From positions 1-64,000 of the forward strand of contig NZ_JAROCY010000003.1 in the NCBI RefSeq assembly GCF_029436685.1: 64,000 bases of DNA, written 5' to 3'. The stretch comes from Novosphingobium cyanobacteriorum. Its GTDB lineage: Bacteria; Pseudomonadota; Alphaproteobacteria; Sphingomonadales; Sphingomonadaceae. This document shows positions 32,626-41,742 of the stretch, piece after piece. Within the stretch, counting starts at the first letter, position 1. The number at the start of each line of letters is the position of its first letter. The notes under the pieces were generated by a model. It was not told the DNA's origin, did no database searches, and was given only the letters and a program-made list of their open reading frames with translations. Both the position numbers and the translations under genes were made by a program.

Positions 32626-33861
32626 TCAGGCCGCTGCGCGCGCCGGATTTTCGCTCTCGATCCATTCGATGAGCATGGTCAGCACATGGCGGATCGCCTG
32701 CGACTGCTCCTCGGTCCGGGCCTCAAGCGCGGCAAGGCGCTGGTTCACATCGGTGAGCGCGGCGGTGAGTTCGTCGAGGCGAGGATCGGCTTCTTCCTCG
32801 CCCTCTTCATCAAGGTCGGCAGGGGTGGCAGTGCGCATTTCGGCGAGTTCGATCACCGCCTGCTGCAGTTCGGCAATCTGTTCGTCCCGCTGCGCCAGCA
32901 TGGCGGCCAGATCCTGGCTGAGCGCGGCGACGGGCGCGGTTTCATGCATCGGCACGGCGGGCGGAACCGGCGCAGGGGCAGCCTGCACCACCTGTTCGAT
33001 CACCGGGGCAACTTCGGCCGGGACCGGTGCGGGCTGGACACCCAGCGCGCCATCGCGGTTGAGATCGGCCAGCACCTCGCCCAGCATGGCGGAATCGATG
33101 CGGGTGCGCTGTTCCACCGCGCCCATCAGCAGCAGGCGGTTGAGCACCTGGTTGATGCGGCGGGGAATGCCCCCGGTGGCCTTGGCCAGTTCGGCATAGA
33201 CACGCTGATCAAAGGCCGGATTGCCGCGCCAGCCGACATGGGCAAGGCGGTGTTCGACATAGGGGCCGACTTCGCCCGGTTCCATCGCATCGAGATGGTG
33301 ATTGGCGATCACGCGCTGGCGCAGCTGTTCAAGCGCCGGCGAGGATTGCAGCAGGGCGCGGAATTCGGGCTGGCCCAGCAGGAAGATCTGCAGCAGCGGA
33401 TGCGCGCCGAGCTGGAAGTTCGAGAGCATCCGCAGCTCTTCCAGCGCCTCTACAGAGAGGTTCTGCGATTCATCGACGACGAGCAGGCAGCGACGGCCGG
33501 CGCGGGCCTCTTCGTGCAGGAAGGCTTCGATCTGCGCGAGGGCGCTGGCCTTGTCATGCCCCGCGACATCAAGCCCGAAGGCGCGTGCGGCGACGTGGAC
33601 CAGTTCCTGCCCATCGAGCGCGCTGGTGACGATCTGCGCGGCGGTGAGGCGTTCGCGGTCGATGCTGGCCATCAGGTGCGCGGCGAGCGTGGACTTGCCC
33701 GCGCCGACCTCACCCGTGATGACGATGAAGCCTTCGCCCTGGGCAAGGCCATAGCCGAGATAGGACAGCGCCTTGCGGTGCGTGTTGCTTTCAAAATAGA
33801 ATTCCGGATCCGGCGTGAGCTGGAACGGGCGGCCGGTCAGCTGGTAGAAATCGTCGTACAT
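32626..33861 (-). CDS. XrtA-system AAA ATPase (ExeA-like)
   Basis: A 411-residue ATPase related to ExeA/GspA. It begins MYDDFYQLTGRPFQLTPDP, typical for the exosortase family. Walker A is GEVGAGKST (50-58) and Walker B is CLLVVDESQNL. After the ATPase domain (about 1-265) comes a Pro/Ala-rich linker and a coiled coil (about 310-400). It probably works in the cytoplasm with the export machine; its exact role is undefined. It sits 12 bases behind the outer-membrane protein gene. Confidence 0.92.
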   Translation of the reverse strand: MYDDFYQLTGRPFQLTPDPEFYFESNTHRKALSYLGYGLAQGEGFIVITGEVGAGKSTLAAHLMASIDRERLTAAQIVTSALDGQELVHVAARAFGLDVAGHDKASALAQIEAFLHEEARAGRRCLLVVDESQNLSVEALEELRMLSNFQLGAHPLLQIFLLGQPEFRALLQSSPALEQLRQRVIANHHLDAMEPGEVGPYVEHRLAHVGWRGNPAFDQRVYAELAKATGGIPRRINQVLNRLLLMGAVEQRTRIDSAMLGEVLADLNRDGALGVQPAPVPAEVAPVIEQVVQAAPAPVPPAVPMHETAPVAALSQDLAAMLAQRDEQIAELQQAVIELAEMRTATPADLDEEGEEEADPRLDELTAALTDVNQRLAALEARTEEQSQAIRHVLTMLIEWIESENPARAAA

Positions 33862-33873
33862 CGCGGCTTTCCC

Positions 33874-35580
33874 TTAGAAATTGTAGCGCAGGCCGAGCTG
33901 GCCGGTGGCGACGAGTTCATCCTCCACCAGCTTGCGATCGATACCCTGCAGGCCGACGGCGAGGTTGCCGACCAGCCGTTCTGCCAGCTGTCGCGAATAT
34001 CCGGCGGTCATGCCATAGGAATTCACGTCTGCCAGCGAGGAGGCATTGTTGCGGTACCAGCTGTCGAACACGGCGACGCTGTAGGACGAATAGCGATCGA
34101 TCGGGCCGGAAATGCCCGCGTCGATGAAGAAGGTTTCGTCCTTGCGACCATCGGCCGCGCCCAGCACGGTGCCACGCGCACCGATGAACTTGCGCTGCGA
34201 ATAGCCCATGCCGATGCCGGCGCGCGAGCGGCCGAGCTGGAAGCCATAGGTTGCGGTAACGCCGCGCCCACGGAACACTGCCGAGGACAGCGAGCCGAGC
34301 GCACCATTGACGCAGCCGCCGCCACCCGAGGTGGAGCCGAGCGCGCAACCGCCGATATCGCCGCTGAACGGATTGCGGCCGACTTCGAAATCGGTGGGCA
34401 TCTGCCGCACTGCGTTGGTCAGCGCGCCGCCGAAGCCGGAGATGCCATCATAGACGGCGATGTTCAACGATTGCCGCGCATTGGGCGTGTAGCTGAGCGT
34501 GCCGTAATAGGTCGTGCTGTCATACCGACGGCCGACAAAGGCGGAGAGCGCGGTGCGGCGGCTGGGGCGCCACATCACGCCGACATCCCAGACGATGCCG
34601 CTGGTATCATAGGCGATCCTGCGGGGCTGGCTCTTGTCGGTGCGATAGCGGCCATCGCTGCCGATCACCGGCAGGCCATTGGCACCGCGCACGGCATCGC
34701 GCGAAGAGACTTCGACATCGTTCCAGCCGATATCGCCGACGAGCGCGAGCGACATGGTGACAGGCAGCGTGGCCTGAAGCCCGGCGCGCACCTCGCGCAC
34801 GCGCTGATCGAGGTTGGAAACGTCTTCCTGCGACCAGCCGCCGCTGGCGACGAGGCCGACAGGCAGGACATCGCCCGGCTTTACCCCGGCGGAAACCTGC
34901 GCATTCTGGGCCAGCGAGTGATCGAACAGATCGGCCCGCGTACCATCGGGCGAAAGTAGGATGGCCTCCTTCTGCGTGACCTTGGAATAGCCCGCGATAT
35001 AGCTGGCGTTGACCGCGACATCACCCGCATGGGTGCTGAGCGCAGGTCCGCCATAGACCGACCAGACCTGGCTGACCGCATCGGCATTGGCGAGCGTGTT
35101 GAGCGAGGCGGCGCCGCTACGCTCCACGCTCGTGCGTGCGGCAAAGCCGCCGGCTTCGAGGCTGAGCGTGCGCGGCACGAGATCGTGCTTTACGCGGGCA
35201 AGGCCGGAGATGGTATCGCCATCGCCAAAGTTGCCCTTTTCCACAAAGCGACGTTCGTAGCGGACCGAGACCGCGCCTTCGGTGCGGCGGCCAGACAGGG
35301 TCATGTCCACGCCAGCAGCCACGGCGGTGTAGGTGAGCACATCGTCGCCGCCCTGAAGCTGTGCAAGGACGACCTGATTGACTTCGATATAGGGCTGGAT
35401 GCGCGTGCGCGCGCCGCCACTGCGCAGGCTGTGCCCGCCGCGTGAACCGGATCCGCCATCGGCCCCGTCTGACGGGGCATCGGCAGAGTCGACATCGCCA
35501 TAGGCCATCTGCGCGTGTGCAGGCAGCGCGGCTGCAAGCAGGACGAGCGCGGAAAGTGCGCGGGAAGCGGGACCGGTCAT
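33874..35580 (-). CDS. XrtA-system outer-membrane beta-barrel protein (TIGR03016 type)
   Basis: A 568-residue protein with a signal peptide (about 1-23, ending LPAHA before QMAYG) and alternating amphipathic strands through to a terminal Phe (GQLGLRYNF), as in outer-membrane barrels. The pattern (RIQPYIEVNQVVLAQ near the start, SYTPNARQSLNIAVYDG later) fits the exosortase A-associated outer-membrane family. It probably forms part of the secretion path. Its start overlaps the tyrosine kinase stop by four bases. Confidence 0.88.
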   Translation of the reverse strand: MTGPASRALSALVLLAAALPAHAQMAYGDVDSADAPSDGADGGSGSRGGHSLRSGGARTRIQPYIEVNQVVLAQLQGGDDVLTYTAVAAGVDMTLSGRRTEGAVSVRYERRFVEKGNFGDGDTISGLARVKHDLVPRTLSLEAGGFAARTSVERSGAASLNTLANADAVSQVWSVYGGPALSTHAGDVAVNASYIAGYSKVTQKEAILLSPDGTRADLFDHSLAQNAQVSAGVKPGDVLPVGLVASGGWSQEDVSNLDQRVREVRAGLQATLPVTMSLALVGDIGWNDVEVSSRDAVRGANGLPVIGSDGRYRTDKSQPRRIAYDTSGIVWDVGVMWRPSRRTALSAFVGRRYDSTTYYGTLSYTPNARQSLNIAVYDGISGFGGALTNAVRQMPTDFEVGRNPFSGDIGGCALGSTSGGGGCVNGALGSLSSAVFRGRGVTATYGFQLGRSRAGIGMGYSQRKFIGARGTVLGAADGRKDETFFIDAGISGPIDRYSSYSVAVFDSWYRNNASSLADVNSYGMTAGYSRQLAERLVGNLAVGLQGIDRKLVEDELVATGQLGLRYNF

Positions 35581-36557
35581 TCCTTGTACCCGTAATAAGT
35601 GCCAAACCGCCGCCCGGTGGGCGAGAAGCGGGTGCAGTTGAGCAGCAGCTTGATATCTTCGCAGGCGGACAGGATGTTGACCGCATCGCGCAGCGAGGCT
35701 TCGCCGGTCACATCCGCCCGCACGACCATGACCGCCTGGCCGACATGCGCGGCCAGTTCGCTGGCGGGCGATGCGGCCAGCGCGGGCGGGCTGTCAAAGA
35801 TGACGATGCGGTTGGGCGATGTGGCGGTGAGCCGACCAAGCACGGCCTCAGTCCGCGAAGAGGCGAGGAATTCCGTATCCGCGCCGGTGGAGTTGCCGGC
35901 AGGCAGCACGAACAGGCCCGGTATGTCGGTGCCCATCACGCAATCCTCGACCGCGATCGAAGGATCGGCGAGCGCGTCCATAAGGCCCGGTCCGCCCGGC
36001 AGACCGAGCGTGGACAGCACCGAGGGCTTGGCGAAATCGGCATCGACGAGGAGCACCTCGTTGTCCTTTTCCGCGGCGATGGAGAGCGCGAGGTTGACCG
36101 CGCAGAAGGTCTTGCCCTCACCCGGATGGGCCGAACAGACGAGGATGCGTTCGCCATGCGGTGCGCCCCGGCCATTCCGCGATTCCGCGGCGGCAAGCAG
36201 CAGCTGCCGCTTCACGATGCGAAATTCCTCGAGCAGGCCGGTGACCGGGCCTTCGGGCTCGATCAGGCACTGATCGCGCAGGTGGCGGCGTTCGATGGGG
36301 TGGAACTGGCCGCGGAAGGACTGCGCGGCGGGGATGCCTTCCAGCGCAGGTTTTTCCGAAACGGGCGCTTCGGCGACCATGACGGGTTGCGGCGCGGCAG
36401 GCGGAGGCACAGGCACGGCTGCAACCGGAGACGACGCGGCCACCGGCGGGACCGGCGGCAGCTTTGGCGAATAGGTGCGGAAGTCGAACGTGCCGGATGC
36501 GCGCTCGATCAGCGAAGGGCCCTTGGGCGGAAGCGGGATCTTGCTCTGGTCGGTCAT
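35577..36557 (-). CDS. XrtA-system tyrosine autokinase (BY-kinase)
   Basis: A 326-residue cytoplasmic kinase that pairs with the chain-length protein to control polymerisation and export. Walker A is HPGEGKT (144-150), Walker A' is LLVDADFAKP and Walker B is IVIFDSPP. The first 80 residues are Pro-rich and disordered. The C-terminus ends GTYYGYKE, a short tyrosine cluster for autophosphorylation. The ATG at 36557 (MTDQSK) is preferred to a longer frame. It lies 14 bases behind the Wzz-like gene. Confidence 0.92.
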   Translation of the reverse strand: MTDQSKIPLPPKGPSLIERASGTFDFRTYSPKLPPVPPVAASSPVAAVPVPPPAAPQPVMVAEAPVSEKPALEGIPAAQSFRGQFHPIERRHLRDQCLIEPEGPVTGLLEEFRIVKRQLLLAAAESRNGRGAPHGERILVCSAHPGEGKTFCAVNLALSIAAEKDNEVLLVDADFAKPSVLSTLGLPGGPGLMDALADPSIAVEDCVMGTDIPGLFVLPAGNSTGADTEFLASSRTEAVLGRLTATSPNRIVIFDSPPALAASPASELAAHVGQAVMVVRADVTGEASLRDAVNILSACEDIKLLLNCTRFSPTGRRFGTYYGYKE

Positions 36558-36571
36558 GCCTGTTTCCCCGC

Positions 36572-38089
36572 TCACGCCACCATGCCGCGTTTCATGAATT
36601 CGACCGCCATCAGCAGGAACAGCACGAAGAGAAGGCCGCTGCCCGCCCCGGCGAACCATTTGAGGTGCTTCCAGTAAAGCGTGCGCGCGGTGCGGCTCAT
36701 GGTCAGCGACACCGAACCCAGAACCGGCAGGCCGGTGGCGCGTTCAAGCTGGCCGGTGGTGGAATAGGTGGAGCGCAGTTGCGCAATGGCGAAGGCGCCG
36801 CCGCAACCCGCGCCAAGGCCGACGATCAGGACCAGCACCAGCAGCATCGGGCGGTCTGGCGCAGATGGGCTGCGCGGGGTGGTTGGCGGATCGATGACTT
36901 CGAACTTCACCGCATCGCGTTCGCTTTCCACCTGCCCGCGCAGGCGCAGCTCCTCACGATCCTTCAGCAGCTTGTCATACTGTTCCTTCAGCACGTCGTA
37001 ATCGCGGTTGATACGCGAGGCTTCGGCGGCGACGGCGGGCTCGCTGTATTGCTGCGTGGTGAAGTCGGCGATTTCCTGCTGCAGCGAAGCCTTGCGCGAT
37101 TGCAGCGCAACGATGCTCGCCTCGCGATCGGCCTTGATCGACATCAGGCTGGTGTAGGCCGGATTTGGCGTGCCGGCGTGGCCGGGTTCGTTGGCCGCAG
37201 CCTTGGAAAGCTGGGCGATCTGCGCCTTGATGGCGATGACATCGGGGTGCGAATCGGTGAGGCCGCGCGCGCGCATGCCGCCAAGATCGGACTGGGCCTG
37301 GGCCAGGCTGCCCTTGGCCCCGCCAGTGACGCCTGGGACCATGATGGTGGGCGGCGTGCCGGAAAGCTGTCCGTTGACCGAGGCCAGCGCGCTCTGGGCG
37401 GCGAGAAGATCGGACTCCACGCCGCGCAGTTCGCTGCGCGCGCCTTCGAGCTTGCCAGTGAGCGAGCCGGTGCCGGGCATGAGCGCGGCGTTCTTGCTTT
37501 CGAACTCCTGGCGCTTCTGCTCTGCGGCTTCGAGATCCTTCTGCCGGTCAGCCAGCTGCTGGTCCATGAAGGCGAGCGTATCGCTCATCTCGCCACGCCC
37601 GCCGGCCAGGTTCTCCTCGCGGAAGATGTCGATCATCTTCTGCACGGTGTCCTGCGCCAGCTTGGCATTTTCCGCATCGGAAAAGCCGCCACGGCCGGAG
37701 GTGGCGCTGATTTCGAACAGGTTGTCCTGCTGGCTGACGACCTTGATCGTCTTGCCGAGCGAGAGCACGGCGGCCTCCATCTCCTTGTCGGAGGTGACCT
37801 TGTCTCCCAGCCGGGTGGCGCGGACGACCTTTTCGAGGTTCACCGCGCTGGTCAGCGTCTGGCGCACGCGTTCGATGTCGCGCTTGCGATCGCCGCCGAT
37901 GCCGATCTGGTCAGACAGCACGTCGTCGATCTGGACGAAGATGCGCGCCTTGGATTCATAGCTGTTGGGCACCATCGCCACGACCAGCCAGCCGAGCAGG
38001 CAGACGCCCCAGGCGATGGCGAGCGCCAGCCAGCGGCGGTGCCAGATGCCATAGAGCGCGATGCGCACTTCTTCGTAGATGTTGGTCAT
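36572..38089 (-). CDS. XrtA-system polysaccharide chain-length determinant (Wzz-like)
   Basis: A 505-residue inner-membrane protein of the polysaccharide co-polymerase family. One membrane segment near residue 20-40 (WLALAIAWGVCLLGWLVVA) and a second pair region at the C-terminus (about 420-440 and 475-500) flank a long periplasmic coiled-coil domain (about 160-390; EAAEQKRQEFESKN). It sets chain length together with the kinase encoded next. Confidence 0.93.
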   Translation of the reverse strand: MTNIYEEVRIALYGIWHRRWLALAIAWGVCLLGWLVVAMVPNSYESKARIFVQIDDVLSDQIGIGGDRKRDIERVRQTLTSAVNLEKVVRATRLGDKVTSDKEMEAAVLSLGKTIKVVSQQDNLFEISATSGRGGFSDAENAKLAQDTVQKMIDIFREENLAGGRGEMSDTLAFMDQQLADRQKDLEAAEQKRQEFESKNAALMPGTGSLTGKLEGARSELRGVESDLLAAQSALASVNGQLSGTPPTIMVPGVTGGAKGSLAQAQSDLGGMRARGLTDSHPDVIAIKAQIAQLSKAAANEPGHAGTPNPAYTSLMSIKADREASIVALQSRKASLQQEIADFTTQQYSEPAVAAEASRINRDYDVLKEQYDKLLKDREELRLRGQVESERDAVKFEVIDPPTTPRSPSAPDRPMLLVLVLIVGLGAGCGGAFAIAQLRSTYSTTGQLERATGLPVLGSVSLTMSRTARTLYWKHLKWFAGAGSGLLFVLFLLMAVEFMKRGMVA

Positions 38090-38111
38090 GCCGCTGCGAT
38101 CCCCATCCGCC

Positions 38112-38759
38112 TCAGAACGTGCTTTCGGGGATGATGATGACGTCGCCCGGCATCAGCATCACGTTGGCGCGGGTATCGCCCTTGCGCAGCAGATCGCCGA
38201 TCTTGACGCCGTATTCCTTCTGCTTGCCGGTCTGCTTGTCGAAGCGGACGAGGCGGGCGCGGTTGCCCGCGGCGTATTCCGACAGGCCGCCCACGGCGAT
38301 CATCGCATCTAGCAGGGTCATGTTGGCGCGATAGGGGATCGAGGCCGGCTTTTCGGTGGCGCCGACGATGCGCACCTGCTGGCTGAACGTGCCGGCGAAC
38401 TTGTTGACGATGACCGAGACGATCGGCTCCTGGATATACTGCGAGAGCTGGAGCTTGATATCTTCGGACAGCATCGATGGCGTCTTGCCCACGGCGGGCA
38501 TGTCGGTGATCAGGGGCGTGGTGATGCGCCCGTCGGGCCGCACCTGCACCTGCGCGCCGAGTTCGGGATTGCGCCAGACGAAGATGGTCAGCTCATCAAG
38601 CGGGCCGATCACGTATTCCTCGCCCGGGCCTTCCTGCAGCGCCACGAAGCTGGCCGGCGGCAATTGCGCCGTGCTGCCGCCCGCGGCGCAGCCGGTCAGC
38701 GTCAGGCTGGCGACGGCGGTGCCGGCAAGAAGGCGGGCAAGGCGGCTATCGAACGGCAT
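38112..38759 (-). CDS. XrtA-system polysaccharide export lipoprotein (Wza-like)
   Basis: A 215-residue outer-membrane lipoprotein. The lipobox is LTLTGC with Cys about 24. Residues about 48-130 form a Poly_export domain (YVIGPLDELTIFVWRNPEL, GRITTPLITDMPAVGKT) and a SLBB-like domain follows (KPASIPYRANMTLLDAMIAVGG). It should form the outer-membrane pore for the polymer. It is the first gene of the long minus-strand operon; the region upstream carries repeated GTCCCG/CGGGAC motifs. Confidence 0.92.
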   Translation of the reverse strand: MPFDSRLARLLAGTAVASLTLTGCAAGGSTAQLPPASFVALQEGPGEEYVIGPLDELTIFVWRNPELGAQVQVRPDGRITTPLITDMPAVGKTPSMLSEDIKLQLSQYIQEPIVSVIVNKFAGTFSQQVRIVGATEKPASIPYRANMTLLDAMIAVGGLSEYAAGNRARLVRFDKQTGKQKEYGVKIGDLLRKGDTRANVMLMPGDVIIIPESTF

Positions 38760-38798
38760 CGGTCATCCTTCACGCGGGCCGGAAAACCTGCCTTTCCT

Positions 38799-38813
38799 GT
38801 CCCGCAGCGGGAC
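38799..38813. promoter_or_regulatory. GTCCCG-N3-CGGGAC palindrome, site 1
   Basis: GTCCCGCAGCGGGAC, a perfect inverted repeat centred 47 bases before the first codon of the Wza-like gene. The same architecture recurs at 38915-38929, and a partial copy at 38884-38897. A shared DNA-binding protein is inferred. Confidence 0.5.
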
Positions 38814-38883
38814 CGGACAGACAGCCGGCTTCACCCTGCGCTATCGCCGGAAAGGGTGAAGATACCGTTAGCCTTGATGGCAA

Positions 38884-38897
38884 CGCGCTGCGGGACA
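38884..38897. promoter_or_regulatory. Imperfect third copy (one good half-site)
   Basis: GCGCTGCGGGACA keeps one CGGGACA half-site and the CTG spacer; the other half has decayed. It lies between the two perfect copies. Confidence 0.3.
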
Positions 38898-38914
38898 AGC
38901 ACGATTCCGCGCCG

Positions 38915-38929
38915 GTCCCGTTACGGGAC
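38915..38929. promoter_or_regulatory. GTCCCG-N3-CGGGAC palindrome, site 2
   Basis: GTCCCGTTACGGGAC, a perfect inverted repeat 116 bases (centre to centre) from site 1, about 160 bases before the Wza-like start and 18 bases behind the decarboxylase stop. The spacing suits an activator binding far upstream, but no convincing promoter element was identified. Confidence 0.5.
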
Positions 38930-38946
38930 AGCGGCTGGCGGAGGTG

Positions 38947-40185
38947 TTAACGTTCTGGCGCGATTAACATTTCCGCCGCGGGGCCCTGCCCCAGGAACTG
39001 CATCGGGCTGGCCGTGGCGCCATAGGCCCCGGCGCAGAAAAGGGCGACGAGATCACCCTCTTCCGCGCGGGGCAGGTGCGCCTTGTCCGCCAGCCGATCA
39101 AGCGGGGTGCACAGGCAGCCGACGACGCTGGCTTCCTCTGCCGGTTCGGCATCGAAACGGCTGGCGATGGCGACGGGATAGTTGCGGCGGACCACGGTGC
39201 CGAAGTTGCCGCTGGCGGCGAGCTGATGATGCAGGCCGCCGTCGGTGACGAGGAACACCTCGCCATGGCTTTCCTTGCGATCAACGATCCGGGTCAGGTA
39301 AACCCCTGCTTCGCCGACGAGATAGCGGCCGAGTTCGAGGCAGAACCGGGTTTCCTGCAGCACGGCGGGCAGCGTTTCGAACCGTTCGGCCAGGGCTGCA
39401 CCGATGGGGCCGGGATCGAGCGGCCTGTCGCCGGGGAAATAGGGGATGCCGAAGCCGCCGCCGAGGTTGCACCGGGGCAGCGCGACACCTGCATCTTCCG
39501 CAAGGCGAGCGGCGAGCAGCAGGGTCTGCGCCTGGGTTTCGACGATGGCGGCAGCATCGAGCGCCTGGCTGCCGGCGAAGATGTGGAAGCCGCGCCATTC
39601 CGCGCCTGACGCGACGATGCGGCGGGCCAGCGCGGGGACCAGTACCGCATCGATGCCGAACTGCTTGGCACCGCCGCCCATCTTCATGCCCGATCCCTGC
39701 AGGCCGAAATCGGGGTTCACCCGGATGGCAAGACGGGGCGTGACGCCGAGACGTTCCCCGATGGCGAGCGCGCGATCAGCTTCGCGGGCGGATTCGAGGT
39801 TGAGAGTGACGCCTGCGGCGATGGCGGCCTGCAGTTCGTCATCGCGCTTGCCGGGGCCGGCGAAGCTGATCCGCGCCGGATCGAGCCCAGCCGCCTGCGC
39901 CAGCGCGAGTTCACCGCCCGAGGCGATGTCGAATCCATCGACCAGGCCGGTCATCAACGCCAGCAACGGGGCGAAGGGGTTGGCCTTGACCGCATAGTGA
40001 AGATGGAGCCGCGCGGGCATGGCGGCGCGCAGTGCGGCCACGCGGGACGCGACGAGGCCACCGTCATAGACGAACAGGGGCGTGCGGCCGGCCTCAGCCG
40101 CCAGATCGCTCGCCTTGCGACCGGCGATGGCGAGCTCGCCATCGATGGCGGCGAAACCGGGAGGGATGGGGCCGAGTGGCTTCAT
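38947..40185 (-). CDS. XrtA-system PLP-dependent decarboxylase
   Basis: A 412-residue fold-type III enzyme of the diaminopimelate/ornithine decarboxylase family. The PLP lysine is Lys67 (HYAVKANP); the phosphate loop GGGFGIPYFPGD and the late CLCTPLD with GAYGATASPMQF (Cys and Tyr at the active site) are present. It belongs to the subgroup found only with exosortase A loci. Substrate unknown; it could feed an amino group to the acyl-CoA ligase/ACP pair. Its start overlaps the ligase stop (ATGA). Confidence 0.92.
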   Translation of the reverse strand: MKPLGPIPPGFAAIDGELAIAGRKASDLAAEAGRTPLFVYDGGLVASRVAALRAAMPARLHLHYAVKANPFAPLLALMTGLVDGFDIASGGELALAQAAGLDPARISFAGPGKRDDELQAAIAAGVTLNLESAREADRALAIGERLGVTPRLAIRVNPDFGLQGSGMKMGGGAKQFGIDAVLVPALARRIVASGAEWRGFHIFAGSQALDAAAIVETQAQTLLLAARLAEDAGVALPRCNLGGGFGIPYFPGDRPLDPGPIGAALAERFETLPAVLQETRFCLELGRYLVGEAGVYLTRIVDRKESHGEVFLVTDGGLHHQLAASGNFGTVVRRNYPVAIASRFDAEPAEEASVVGCLCTPLDRLADKAHLPRAEEGDLVALFCAGAYGATASPMQFLGQGPAAEMLIAPER

Positions 40186-41708
40186 GCGCCCTGCCCTTGC
40201 AGATCTTCGGATAATTCCCGGTAAATGCCCGTGCGATCAAGCTTGCCATTGGGGCCGAGCGGCAAGGTGGCGCGCCAGTGGATCGCCTTGGGAATCATGA
40301 AGTTGGGCAGTTCACGCACCAGCGCGGCACGCAGTTGATCGCTGGCATCATCCCCTTCGGCGCGGACGACTAGATGGATGGCCTGGCCCAGCGCAGGATC
40401 GGGCAGGCCCAGCGCCACAGCCTCGCGCACAAGTCCGGTGGCCACGGCGGCGTCCTCAACCTCCTGGGGGGAAACGCGATTGCCGCTGGTCTTGATCATG
40501 GCATCGCGCCGGCCGACGAAGTGGAGCAGCCCGGCGGCATCGCGGCGGACGCGGTCGCCCGACCACACCGCCATGCCACCCATCTTCGCAAAGGGCGGCG
40601 CGGGGCGGAAGCGTTCCGCGGTCCGCGCCGCGTCCTGCCAATAGCCCTGCGCCACCAGCGGCCCGGCGTGGACGAGTTCGCCTTCCTCGTCCGGCGCGGC
40701 TTCATGGCCTGCATCGTTGACGACGAGGATTTCGGCAAAGGGGATCGCCTTGCCGATCGACGTGGGGTGTTCATCCACCAGCGCGGGTTCAAGGTAGGTG
40801 GAGCGGAACGCCTCGGTCAGGCCGTACATGGGATAGAGATCGGCCTGCGGGAACAGGGTGCGCAAGGAGCGGACGAGGCCGGGGGTGAGCGCACCGCCGC
40901 TGTTGGTGAGCCGACGCAGCTGCGCGGCGACTTCGGGCGGCCAGGCCTGTTCGACCAGTTGCACCCACAAGGGCGGGACGGCGGCGATGGTGGTCACGTC
41001 GAAGCGGTTCACCGCCTTCACCACGTCACGCGGGGTCAGGTAATCGAGCGGGGCGACGGCGGCGCCTGCGAACCAGGTGGAAAGCAGCTGGTTCTGCCCG
41101 TAATCGAAGGCGAAGGGCAGCACGGCGAGCACGCGGTCCTGCGGCGTGACCTTCAGGTAATGCGCCACGCTGACCGCGCCGAGCCAGAGATTGGCGTTGG
41201 ACAGCATCACGCCCTTGGGCCGGCCGGTGGAACCGCTGGTGTAGAGAATGGCGGCGAGATCATCGGCAGCGCCAGCCGAAGGGCCGAGCGGGTCGAGGTG
41301 ATCAACGGCCTGCCACACGGCGGCTTCTTCCAGCACGGCAGCCGCATCGCCGGGTTCGAGCGTATCGAGGCGGGCCTTGTTCGAAAGGAGCAGCACCGCA
41401 CCGCTATCGGCCATGATGTGCGCGAGCTGCGCGCGTTTGAACAGTGGATTGACCGGCACGTGAACCAGCCCGGCCCGGACGGCGGCCAGCGGCATGAGGC
41501 AGGCAAGCTCTGTCTTGGCAAGCCAAGTGGCGATACGCGCGCCACGTTCAGGCACTTGTGCCGAGAGCCACGCCGCAAGCTGGCCTATACGGCGATTTAA
41601 CGCCTCGAAGCTAAGGCTGCGATCCTTGAACAGCAGTGCGGGCGCATCCGGCGCCCCGCGCAGGGCCAGATGGTCAAGTGGCAGAACGTTGGAATCGGGC
41701 TCTGGCAA
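40182..41708 (-). CDS. XrtA-system acyl-CoA ligase (AMP-forming)
   Basis: A 508-residue ANL enzyme that adenylates a carboxylate and transfers it to a thiol. ATP loop: AILYTSGSTGRPKGVML (about 153-169); then YPMYGLTEAFRSTYL, WSGDRVRRDAAG and near the end PLGPNGKLDRTG with the catalytic Lys. In this locus the likely thiol acceptor is the acyl carrier protein coded divergently at 42.8 kb. The ATG at 41708 is only 34 bases from the divergent start at 41743. Confidence 0.92.
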   Translation of the reverse strand: MPEPDSNVLPLDHLALRGAPDAPALLFKDRSLSFEALNRRIGQLAAWLSAQVPERGARIATWLAKTELACLMPLAAVRAGLVHVPVNPLFKRAQLAHIMADSGAVLLLSNKARLDTLEPGDAAAVLEEAAVWQAVDHLDPLGPSAGAADDLAAILYTSGSTGRPKGVMLSNANLWLGAVSVAHYLKVTPQDRVLAVLPFAFDYGQNQLLSTWFAGAAVAPLDYLTPRDVVKAVNRFDVTTIAAVPPLWVQLVEQAWPPEVAAQLRRLTNSGGALTPGLVRSLRTLFPQADLYPMYGLTEAFRSTYLEPALVDEHPTSIGKAIPFAEILVVNDAGHEAAPDEEGELVHAGPLVAQGYWQDAARTAERFRPAPPFAKMGGMAVWSGDRVRRDAAGLLHFVGRRDAMIKTSGNRVSPQEVEDAAVATGLVREAVALGLPDPALGQAIHLVVRAEGDDASDQLRAALVRELPNFMIPKAIHWRATLPLGPNGKLDRTGIYRELSEDLQGQGA

Positions 41709-41742
41709 CAGGCGCTCGCACAGCTTGGAAGAAGGACAGGTC

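Noticed and set aside
32686..34959. 757-codon frame antisense to the ATPase and outer-membrane protein genes
   Set aside because: It spans two real genes and their junction and has no motifs.
38860..38930. RpoN (-24/-12) promoter before the EPS export gene
   Set aside because: GG...GC candidates are one base out of register; not good enough to call.
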